DNA of 47,271 bases from IMG/VR virus record IMGVR_UViG_3300007609_001592, positions 1 through 47,271 of that record; one strand, given 5' to 3'. The position numbers and the translations under genes are program-made. The stretch comes from a virus. The notes beneath the pieces are model-generated. The model saw nothing but the letters and a program-made list of their open reading frames with translations. It did not search any database and was not told the DNA's origin. How positions within the stretch are numbered: position 1 is the stretch's first letter; the number at the start of each line of letters is the position of its first letter. Below are positions 41,398 to 47,271 of this stretch, piece by piece.

Positions 41398-42584
41398 TAC
41401 TTAATTGCGTCAATTACTGTTTTACAAATAAACTCGATCTCTTCTGCTCCCATCTTTGGGTGATTAGGAACATAGATGCCGCATTCATCTACTGTTGCAG
41501 CATTAAGAGTTTCGTGTCTTCCATATCTCTTTACGAAGAATGGCTGAGTTCCCATTGAGCCGCAAATAAGCGGTCTACACTCAACATCGTTTTCAATAAG
41601 CGCCTTAACAGCTTTTTCCTTTTGCTTCTTTGTCTGGAATATCATTGGGTAGCAGAATGATGCTGTAAATGAATCCTCATGCTCTGTGGGTCTCCATATT
41701 TTTTTCTTCTTATCCATCTTCTTCATTGTATCAAAGAAGTGATAAAGATTTTCATTTCTCTTGTCAATCCACTCATCAATCTTATCAAGCTGACGGATTC
41801 CTATAACAGCCTGAAGGTCTGTTGATCTTAAATTAAAACCTGGCTCATAGAATGTGTATAGAGCGGAAAAGTCATCAGTCCCCCACTGATCTCTAAGTTT
41901 ATCCTGAACACCCTCATCAAGGTCTCTATCCCATCCGTGGCTTCTAAGCATAACAAGAAGATCATATACTTCCTTGTCATTTGTACATACCATACCACCT
42001 TCAATGGTGCTCATGGTGTGTCCGAAATAAGTTGAGAACGAAGACATAAGCCCAAAGTTACCAAGCTTCTTTCCTTGGAACTCGGTTCCCTGTGATTCAC
42101 AGTTATCTTCAAGTAGAGTGACTCCATGCTTCTTGCAAAGCTCTACGATCTTATCCATATCTGGAGAAAGCCCCAGAACAGAAACTAAAATCATTGCAGA
42201 AGGCTTATGGTATTTGAATATACTTTCAAGTTGGTCTACGTCAACAGCGAGATTATTGAGGTTACAGTCAACAATTAGCGGCTCAAATCCTAGCTGAAGC
42301 ACTGGTGCCATATCTGTTGCCCAAGCTAGAGCTGGCACAACAACTTTATCATTCTTTAGGTTGCCCATTACTTTGAGTGCATAAAGCATAAGTAAGTTGG
42401 CTGATGAACCAGAATTTACAAATACAGAGTATTCGCTTCCAATCCATTTAGACCACTTTTCTTCGAATTCAAGAGTCTTAGGCCCTTTAGTAAGTCTTGG
42501 GTAGGTTTTAAGCCATTCGATGAGGTTGTCTACATCATCCTTATCAATGGTATCTTTTACAAGTGTAATTTTTTCTTTGGACAT
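41397..42584 (-). CDS. PLP-dependent GDP-4-keto-6-deoxymannose 3-dehydratase-like enzyme (ColD-type)
   Basis: A fold-type I sugar-modifying protein of the DegT/DnrJ/EryC1 family: [14 protein letters not shown] (57-70) at the PLP phosphate site, [13 protein letters not shown] with D160 under the pyridine ring, and [19 protein letters not shown] at 181-199. Where aminotransferases have the PLP lysine this protein has H189. The same Lys-to-His change defines ColD and the E1 dehydratase, which remove the C3 hydroxyl instead of transaminating. Next to gmd, whose product is the ColD substrate, ColD is the better fit; no ferredoxin-type E3 reductase or E1 [2Fe-2S] context is seen. Predicted product: GDP-4-keto-3,6-dideoxy-D-mannose. 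A palindrome sits just before its ATG. Confidence 0.82.
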   Translation of the reverse strand: MSKEKITLVKDTIDKDDVDNLIEWLKTYPRLTKGPKTLEFEEKWSKWIGSEYSVFVNSGSSANLLMLYALKVMGNLKNDKVVVPALAWATDMAPVLQLGFEPLIVDCNLNNLAVDVDQLESIFKYHKPSAMILVSVLGLSPDMDKIVELCKKHGVTLLEDNCESQGTEFQGKKLGNFGLMSSFSTYFGHTMSTIEGGMVCTNDKEVYDLLVMLRSHGWDRDLDEGVQDKLRDQWGTDDFSALYTFYEPGFNLRSTDLQAVIGIRQLDKIDEWIDKRNENLYHFFDTMKKMDKKKKIWRPTEHEDSFTASFCYPMIFQTKKQKEKAVKALIENDVECRPLICGSMGTQPFFVKRYGRHETLNAATVDECGIYVPNHPKMGAEEIEFICKTVIDAIK

Positions 42585-42586
42585 AT

Positions 42587-42609
42587 CATATCATTTGACA
42601 AATGATATG
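42587..42609. repeat. 23-base palindrome at the start of the ColD-like gene
   Basis: CATATCATTTG and CAAATGATATG are perfect inverted copies around one central base. It ends two bases before the ATG at 42584, in the only gap (42 bases) within this operon. It could be an RNA hairpin over the ribosome-binding region, an operator or a processing site. Confidence 0.75.
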
Positions 42610-42626
42610 AAAACAAGAGGTAATTA

Positions 42627-43550
42627 TCAAGCCTTTTTTTTCCAGTGTTGACTTAAAATTGAATATGTTGATGCAATGCCGTGATAAAGCCTGGTAGGCT
42701 TGAAGCCTTTTACTAAACTTTTCATCTTTTCACACGATACATCTTTTCTAAATTGACCGTCTGGCTTGGAGCTATCGTATTCTATTTTAAGGTGGTTAGC
42801 ATCGCACGCTCTAAGTGCAACTCTAGCTATATCATCAATTGATAGGTTCTGATCTGTAGCAACGTTAAAGCTATCGTAAATATCTTCATCTAAGCACTCC
42901 TTAATAACTGCTGCTAGGTCTCCAGAGTACATAAACTGTCTTAATGGCCTGCCTGTTCCAAATAGAGTAATTTTGTCATCTCCGTAAAGTTTTGCAGCAT
43001 GTATCTTTTTGATCAGAGCCGCAACGAAGTGGCTATTCTCTCCAAACTTGTCAAACTCTCCATATAGATTGCATGGAGTTAGGTATTGATATTTAGTGTT
43101 GTATTGCTTGTTATATGCGTCAATTTGAACGGCTAAAGATCGCTTTGCATATCCGTATGAGAAGTTAGTAGGTGTTGGTGGCCCCTGGTGGAGCATATCC
43201 TCTGTCATAGGATATTCGCTAACTTTATCTGGATATATGCATGTACTAAGAACTCCTATAAACCTTTGAACGTTGTGGTATCTTGCATACTCTACAAGAA
43301 GAGTGTTCATTAAAACATTGTCTGTAAAATATTCTCCAGGCTTATTGATATTATCAATGATGCCTCCAACTTTAGCAGCCAAGTGAATAACTACATCTGG
43401 CTTAAGTTCTTGATACATTTGTGCAACACCTCTTTCAGATGTTAGGTCATAATCCTTAGAAGAAAGATATATTGCCTCTGGCATAATCTTCTGAAGTGAT
43501 CTTCCGACCATTCCAGAACCTCCTGTTACTACTATTTTATTATAATTCAT
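42627..43550 (-). CDS. GDP-L-fucose synthase / GDP-L-colitose synthase-like epimerase-reductase
   Basis: An extended SDR of the WcaG/Fcl family, 307 residues: VVTGGSGMVGRSLQ (NADPH loop), HLAAKVGGI at 56-64, LSTCIYPDKV with S102 and C104, and YGYAK at 132-136 (YxxxK). In Fcl the Ser, Tyr and Lys plus Cys109/His179-type residues carry out 3,5-epimerisation and 4-reduction of GDP-4-keto-6-deoxymannose. The close relative ColC acts the same way on the 3-deoxy product of ColD to give GDP-L-colitose. As ColD- and Gmd-like genes follow directly, ColC is the preferred role, but fucose synthase cannot be excluded by eye. Its start overlaps the end of neuA-HAD. Confidence 0.85.
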   Translation of the reverse strand: MNYNKIVVTGGSGMVGRSLQKIMPEAIYLSSKDYDLTSERGVAQMYQELKPDVVIHLAAKVGGIIDNINKPGEYFTDNVLMNTLLVEYARYHNVQRFIGVLSTCIYPDKVSEYPMTEDMLHQGPPTPTNFSYGYAKRSLAVQIDAYNKQYNTKYQYLTPCNLYGEFDKFGENSHFVAALIKKIHAAKLYGDDKITLFGTGRPLRQFMYSGDLAAVIKECLDEDIYDSFNVATDQNLSIDDIARVALRACDANHLKIEYDSSKPDGQFRKDVSCEKMKSLVKGFKPTRLYHGIASTYSILSQHWKKKA

Positions 43551-44548
43551 TCTATATCTTTTAAAAAGTCATCTATATTATTCCACCAATCTTTTGAATT
43601 CATATTCTTATCGTCTATAAAAAGATCGTATGCAGGCTTCCCCATTTTTAGCTCATGATACTTAGCTCCCCACCTTTCAAGTTGAAACTTTGTGACATCC
43701 GTCCAATCAATACCAGTAACAGTACCTCTTGCGGTCCAATACACTATTGTATAGCCACTATCGTATAACTCATTCGCCTTTGCTATAGCTTCTCTAATGG
43801 GTGTTGCATCTGAATAATGCTTTGATTTGCTGTTACAAATAGTTTCATCAATATCAATATATATAGTACGACCCTTTGCTTTGCTTTTTATTTTAGACTC
43901 TACTAACTCCCAGTCACTAGGCTCATCAATTTCTACATAAGTATCTTCGCTCATAACATAACTTCCATAGCTAGGTCCACTAAGCCTACATTTGTCTTTT
44001 TTGATGTTACCTATTGAATTAATATATATAGCTCCGTTCTCAATATATTCTGGAAAAAACTCTTGTCTTCTAGGCCTGCTTTGAGGGTTATAGTTTTGTG
44101 GCTCAAATTCGCCACTATCATTCTGAGCCCATGTAAACCTTTTACTTTCAACAACACTAAGAAGAGAGGAGAATTCTTTCTTTCTATATTTAGAAAGCGC
44201 CCCTTTAATATCTTCCGATATTGTTAGTGGAGATGTTGCTTGTAGTAGTATAAAAACATCATCATCTGATAGCCCAGAAAATTCAATATACTCAAGCATA
44301 ACTGACTCTGTTGTTGCTTCATCTGTAGATACTTCTTCTGATCTGCTGTGTATTTCTATATCTGGGAAAAACTTTATAGCTAGGTCCGCATATTCGTGCG
44401 AATCAGTTGATAAGACTACTTTATCTACCCCAGAGCTATAAGCAGCCTTTGTAACCCAGTAAAACAAAGGCTTTCCACACAAGTCTTTAATATTCTTGTC
44501 TGGTATTGATTTAGAACCCTTTCTTATTGGTATAAACGCTACAGTCAT
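43547..44548 (-). CDS. CMP-nonulosonate synthetase (NeuA-like) fused to a HAD phosphatase-like domain
   Basis: Residues 1-222 are a CMP-acylneuraminate synthetase: AFIPIRKGSKSIPDKNIKDL, the diagnostic nucleotide-binding motif, then STDSHEYAD, LLQATSPLT and VMSEDTYVEIDEPSDWELVE. It would activate a nine-carbon sugar with CTP. Residues about 228-333 are a HAD domain: TIYIDIDETIC with the two Asp of motif I, VYWTARGT and GKPAYDLFIDDKNM. This resembles BcbF-type capsule phosphatases rather than the KDO8P-phosphatase-like domain fused to animal CMAS. One polypeptide could thus dephosphorylate a 9-phosphate and activate the sugar. The start overlaps the NeuB stop by one base; GAGGAG in the end of neuB may serve as its Shine-Dalgarno sequence. 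Confidence 0.85.
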   Translation of the reverse strand: MTVAFIPIRKGSKSIPDKNIKDLCGKPLFYWVTKAAYSSGVDKVVLSTDSHEYADLAIKFFPDIEIHSRSEEVSTDEATTESVMLEYIEFSGLSDDDVFILLQATSPLTISEDIKGALSKYRKKEFSSLLSVVESKRFTWAQNDSGEFEPQNYNPQSRPRRQEFFPEYIENGAIYINSIGNIKKDKCRLSGPSYGSYVMSEDTYVEIDEPSDWELVESKIKSKAKGRTIYIDIDETICNSKSKHYSDATPIREAIAKANELYDSGYTIVYWTARGTVTGIDWTDVTKFQLERWGAKYHELKMGKPAYDLFIDDKNMNSKDWWNNIDDFLKDIE

Positions 44549-45387
44549 TACTCTCCTCTTAAACTTTTTCTTTTAGATAACTCACCTCCCATACACTTTC
44601 TTTCTCCGTAGCCTCCAAGAGAGTTTTCAATACCTCTAACGCCTTTTACTAGCTTAATAAGCCCAGAAGGCTCAACAGATGACTTCTGATCTGAACCCCA
44701 CATTTCTCTATTAAGAGTAACGTGACGCTCAATCCATTCAGCTCCAAGAGGTATTGTTGCAAAAGTGGTCACAAGACCATACTCATGACCTGAATATCCT
44801 ATTTGCTTGTTTGGGTACTTTTCCTTAAGCCAGGTTATGTATCCTAAGTTGAGTTCTTCTACTGGAGTTGGGTATGTTGAATTTGTGTGAAATACAATGT
44901 CTGGGTCACAAAGTTTAATGGCCTTCTCAATCTCTCCTTCATTACTCATACCAGTTGAAATCATAAGCACATCTGATTTATCTCTAGCATAAGAAATTAA
45001 TTCATCTTCCGTAATAAGAGCAGAAGGAATTTTCATAACAGACTTTCCTTCTGAATTCTTATATTTACTCATAAAGTCCACAGAGTCTTTGTCCCATACA
45101 GACGCAAACCACTCAATACCAATATCTTTACAAAATCTGTCGATCTCGTCATATTCTTCCTTACCAAATTCTATCTTGTACTTATATTCAAGATAAGTCA
45201 TATCTCCCCATGGAGTAGATTTAGGCTTAGACTTTTGCTCCTCTGGAACGCAAACGTCTGGATTTCTCTTTTGAAACTTCACATGAGTACAGCCTGCTAC
45301 ATTAGCCAGCTGTATTAATCTCTTAGCAGTATCAACATTTCCATTATGATTTATTCCTATCTCAGCTATTATCTTTGTCTTCTTCAT
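44548..45387 (-). CDS. neuB: Nonulosonate synthase (NeuB family) without the SAF domain
   Basis: It condenses phosphoenolpyruvate with an N-acyl mannosamine-type sugar to a sialic-, legionaminic- or pseudaminic-like acid. Motifs in order are KIIAEIGINHNGNVDTAKRL, THVKFQKR, WFASVWDKDS, KIPSALITEDEL, ISTGMSNEGEIEKA, HTNSTYPTP, IGYSGHEYG and WIERHVTLNREMWGSDQ. I use the ATG at 45387 (MKKTKIIAE); the frame is open 16 codons further but lies within the previous gene. The 279 residues cover only the TIM barrel. The usual C-terminal antifreeze-like (SAF) domain, about 70 residues, is absent. In known NeuB that domain covers the partner's active site, so activity must differ or be helped by another protein. 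Confidence 0.9.
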   Translation of the reverse strand: MKKTKIIAEIGINHNGNVDTAKRLIQLANVAGCTHVKFQKRNPDVCVPEEQKSKPKSTPWGDMTYLEYKYKIEFGKEEYDEIDRFCKDIGIEWFASVWDKDSVDFMSKYKNSEGKSVMKIPSALITEDELISYARDKSDVLMISTGMSNEGEIEKAIKLCDPDIVFHTNSTYPTPVEELNLGYITWLKEKYPNKQIGYSGHEYGLVTTFATIPLGAEWIERHVTLNREMWGSDQKSSVEPSGLIKLVKGVRGIENSLGGYGERKCMGGELSKRKSLRGE

Positions 45388-46117
45388 ATCTATTAAATTT
45401 ACCTTTTTTAAGACCCTCGTACCTAGCTTTATCATTGAGGTTTATTATCTCAATTCCAAGTTTTTCTGCAGAATCACTTATGATCTTAGCCTGCTTCCCA
45501 AACAGGGTTCTATACTTTGAAATGTCATCATGAATTTCAAGCTTAGAGTTATCAACATAACCAGTTCCATAATCCATATCAATCCCGCTAATATAAACTG
45601 GATTACATCCAAGTATTACGGCAAGAGCAAGCATATGAATACCTACGGTTCCAGCTCCAGAGTATCTTTCTTCATTTCCGCTGATATGCTTTAAATACTC
45701 CTGTATAGTCTTTCTACCTGGGTCCGCATGCTTACAGCAAGGGTTGTTTCTAAGGCATTTGTTGCCACCTTGATGTCTCTCATCAAAAGGAAGATAATCA
45801 ATTTTTAAATTATTATCAACAAATTCCTTATCTGTAAGATCAACAGAATCAGCATATATCAAAATCTTATTCTTGTTATTGAATGCATTATAATTCTTTT
45901 CAACAGTAAAAGTATTGTTAGCCATGACCCAATAATCAGCGTCAATCTTAGTTTTACTAAACCATCTATTGCAAGAAATAAAGCAGTATTTATCTTTTTG
46001 TGTTTTGCTTAAATTTTCAAACTCATCAGCATAGTCCTTGAGGGAACCTCCAAGACCACAGACAATTCCTATCTTGCCTTTTTCTTTTTCTAATATGTCA
46101 TCAAAATCAAGTTTCAC
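45362..46117 (-). CDS. GT42/DUF115-like protein, candidate nonulosonate transferase, 251 aa
   Basis: The N-terminal strand-loop IGIVCGLGGSLKDYADEF and SCNRWFSKTKIDADYWVM resemble the nucleotide-binding start of DUF115 and GT42 proteins ('g.GPSL...', then 'CN..f'). The motif YSGAGTVGIHMLALAVILGC and NPVYISGIDMDYGTGY match the 'SGv....A..lGyk.IyLsGiD' stretch of Campylobacter sialyltransferase CST and of Maf-type proteins that attach nonulosonic acids. A Cys/His cluster (C121, C127, C128, H130) is unusual. The GT42 catalytic 'GHS' is not seen. It begins with GTG overlapping the previous stop and ends within the NeuB gene, so it is co-translated with the sugar synthase. Confidence 0.6.
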   Translation of the reverse strand: MKLDFDDILEKEKGKIGIVCGLGGSLKDYADEFENLSKTQKDKYCFISCNRWFSKTKIDADYWVMANNTFTVEKNYNAFNNKNKILIYADSVDLTDKEFVDNNLKIDYLPFDERHQGGNKCLRNNPCCKHADPGRKTIQEYLKHISGNEERYSGAGTVGIHMLALAVILGCNPVYISGIDMDYGTGYVDNSKLEIHDDISKYRTLFGKQAKIISDSAEKLGIEIINLNDKARYEGLKKGKFNRYEEDKDNS

Positions 46118-46779
46118 TATTTTATAATATAAGATGGTGTATGATAATAATTCAGCTTCTTAATTTCAATGTTTTTGTTCTTAAAAAATTCATCAACAGC
46201 TCTAGTTTCTCCTTCAACGGTCCCATAATCATCAAGGACTAAAATTCCACCTGGAACCAGCCTATCCCAAAATGTTTCTAATATAACTTTTGTAGGCTCA
46301 TACACATCTACATCAATATGAATCATTGAAAGTTTGAGTTCAGGTCTATTTTTTAAGTACTCCATTGAAGTTTTGCAAATATCCCCTTTAACAAGGTCAA
46401 AGTTATTTGTTCCTTTGGCTTTAAGAAGTTTTGTTAACTCTTCTTTACCTACTCCATAACCTCCATTATGTTCAAAATCTTCTACAAATTCTTTATCACT
46501 TTCCATGGATAGGTCTTTCGGAAATTCCCCAAATGCATCAAATCCAATAATTCTTCTTGATGAGCTATTTTCAAAAAGGTCTCTGAATGATATAAATCTT
46601 ATTAGGGAAGTAGCTTTATATACACCAAATTCAGCAACATCCCCAGGTAATTCGCTTATCATTTTATATAGCTCAAGATGAGATATAAACTTACCAATCC
46701 TACCTGTCTCACAAGTTAAATAAAAGCCGTTTTCATATTCCCACTTTTTATCAATATCTACTTTATAATTATCTGACAT
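46117..46779 (-). CDS. SAM-dependent O-methyltransferase, TylF/MycF type
   Basis: The first motif VAEFGVYKATSLIRFISF is the family's SAM-binding loop. Next are IIGFDAFGEFPKD, FDLVKGDI, then the metal-binding MIHIDVDVYEPTKVILETFW and GGILVLDDYGTVEGETRAV. These are the hallmarks of TylF/MycF-type class I methyltransferases, which O-methylate sugars in antibiotics and surface glycans, and the 220-residue length fits. The place in a glycan operon suggests it caps a hydroxyl on one of the deoxysugars or the nonulosonate. It lies three bases after the GT11-like gene and overlaps the next gene (TAGTG). The acceptor is unknown. Confidence 0.85.
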   Translation of the reverse strand: MSDNYKVDIDKKWEYENGFYLTCETGRIGKFISHLELYKMISELPGDVAEFGVYKATSLIRFISFRDLFENSSSRRIIGFDAFGEFPKDLSMESDKEFVEDFEHNGGYGVGKEELTKLLKAKGTNNFDLVKGDICKTSMEYLKNRPELKLSMIHIDVDVYEPTKVILETFWDRLVPGGILVLDDYGTVEGETRAVDEFFKNKNIEIKKLNYYHTPSYIIK

Positions 46780-46782
46780 AAC

Positions 46783-47271
46783 TTATATTTTTATCCAACC
46801 ATCACAGTATAGGTCTTTAAGATCATTGTTGGCATAGGCAGGTCCAAACCACTTCTCTGGAGCTACTACTATCTTGTTTTCATTATCATTAAGCCATGCG
46901 GCCCACCAAGAAAAACTTGAATTTGCTATCACATTATGATCACACAATGTCATCATAGCAAAATCTTCAACATCACTTTGCCCTTCTATAATGAAGAACT
47001 TTTCTCCTATCGCTGGAAAATTTGCATTGCACCATTCTGTATCATCAGAAAACACCAAGAATATAGCATTCTTTGGAAACTTCTTTGTTGCCTTCATAAA
47101 ATAGTTCATATCAAGAACTGGATGATGCTGAGGGTGATTGAGATAATCCCCTCTTCTTAGGTGTACAGCAACAACTGGAACGTCCCTGCTAAGTAGATCA
47201 TCATTTTTTTTATTAATGATACCGCGACCACCTAGACCTACACCAGGCCGTACACTCTTTCCCACCACGAC
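46783..47271 (-). CDS. GT11 fucosyltransferase-like protein, 5' end outside the window
   Basis: The frame is open to the right edge (a GTC codon precedes the first possible GTG start at 47268), so the 5' end is missing; GT11 enzymes are normally about 280-300 residues. Motifs of alpha-1,2-fucosyltransferases are clear: VVAVHLRRGDYLNHPQHH (the H.RRGDY GDP-binding motif), FLVFSDDTEWCNANFP, DFAMMTLCDHNVIANSSFSW followed by WAAWLN, and VVAPEKWFGPAY. The enzyme would transfer L-fucose or a related GDP-6-deoxyhexose. As the operon encodes a GDP-colitose-type route, colitose is a plausible donor sugar. Confidence 0.85.
   Translation of the reverse strand, partial: VVVGKSVRPGVGLGGRGIINKKNDDLLSRDVPVVAVHLRRGDYLNHPQHHPVLDMNYFMKATKKFPKNAIFLVFSDDTEWCNANFPAIGEKFFIIEGQSDVEDFAMMTLCDHNVIANSSFSWWAAWLNDNENKIVVAPEKWFGPAYANNDLKDLYCDGWIKI

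Noticed and set aside
41397-42584. Reading the PLP protein as an ordinary sugar aminotransferase such as perosamine synthase
   Set aside because: The lysine that must bind PLP is replaced by H189, which fits a dehydratase and not a transaminase.
45388-45435. Upstream extension of neuB
   Set aside because: NeuB proteins start right before the first strand (KIIAEIGINH). The extra 16 codons lie inside the previous gene.
1-47271. tRNA genes, CRISPR arrays, integrase or transposase
   Set aside because: All gaps were read and are too short or lack the needed structure; no coding frame shows recombinase or transposase motifs.

Overview
This window looks like part of the genome of a large, strictly lytic-type contractile-tailed (T4-related, myovirus-like) bacteriophage. 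The evidence is a baseplate set (gp25-like, gp6-like, gpI/gp7-like and gp5-like proteins), T4-type replication and recombination genes (gp46/gp47 homologues, primase, RuvC-like nuclease) and a gp55-type late sigma factor. The DNA is AT-rich, genes are packed at roughly 97% density, and many starts overlap the preceding stop as TAATG or ATGA. Ribosome-binding regions are A-rich and mostly lack Shine-Dalgarno sequences, and two upstream regions carry TTG-N19/20-TAnnTTTG-like promoters. Both points suggest a Bacteroidota host; this is an inference. I see no tRNA, CRISPR array, insertion sequence or integrase.

Layout. 1-124: the end of a plus-strand gene. 189-6147 (minus): replication/recombination operon with a RuvC-like nuclease, a zinc/TOPRIM primase, one 1147-residue polypeptide joining Mre11 (gp47) to Rad50 (gp46), and two small unknowns. 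6223-32360: virion and baseplate genes, mostly on the minus strand, interrupted by two plus-strand islands (10575-15764 and 26463-28220). A small operon at 28207-28928 (zinc-ribbon protein and a PncC/CinA-type NMN amidohydrolase) lies between the second island and the gp5-like operon. 32406-33700: late sigma factor plus a small protein that resembles the sigma factor's own C-terminal domain. 33675-35817: two glycosyltransferases. 35962-39713: a VWA-domain protein, a degenerate HAD-like protein, a small unknown and a T5-A1-like metallophosphoesterase. 39782-47271: a tightly coupled glycan operon running off the right edge.

How the genes fit together. The sequence TATTTATA occurs 4-22 bases upstream of eight genes or operons, nearly all virion genes, on both strands. 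It reads as the reverse complement of the T4 late promoter TATAAATA, and the window encodes the likely sigma factor that would read it. The glycan operon encodes two activated-sugar routes. The first is Gmd, a His-for-Lys PLP 3-dehydratase like ColD and a GDP-fucose-synthase/ColC relative, predicted to make GDP-colitose or a similar 3,6-dideoxyhexose. The second is NeuB plus NeuA fused to a phosphatase-like domain, predicted to make a CMP-nonulosonate. A GT11 transferase, a GT42/DUF115-like protein and a TylF-type methyltransferase lie beside them. The best candidate for a previously undescribed system is this phage-encoded dideoxyhexose/sialic-like surface-glycan pathway, followed by the inverted late-promoter motif with its sigma factor and small companion.
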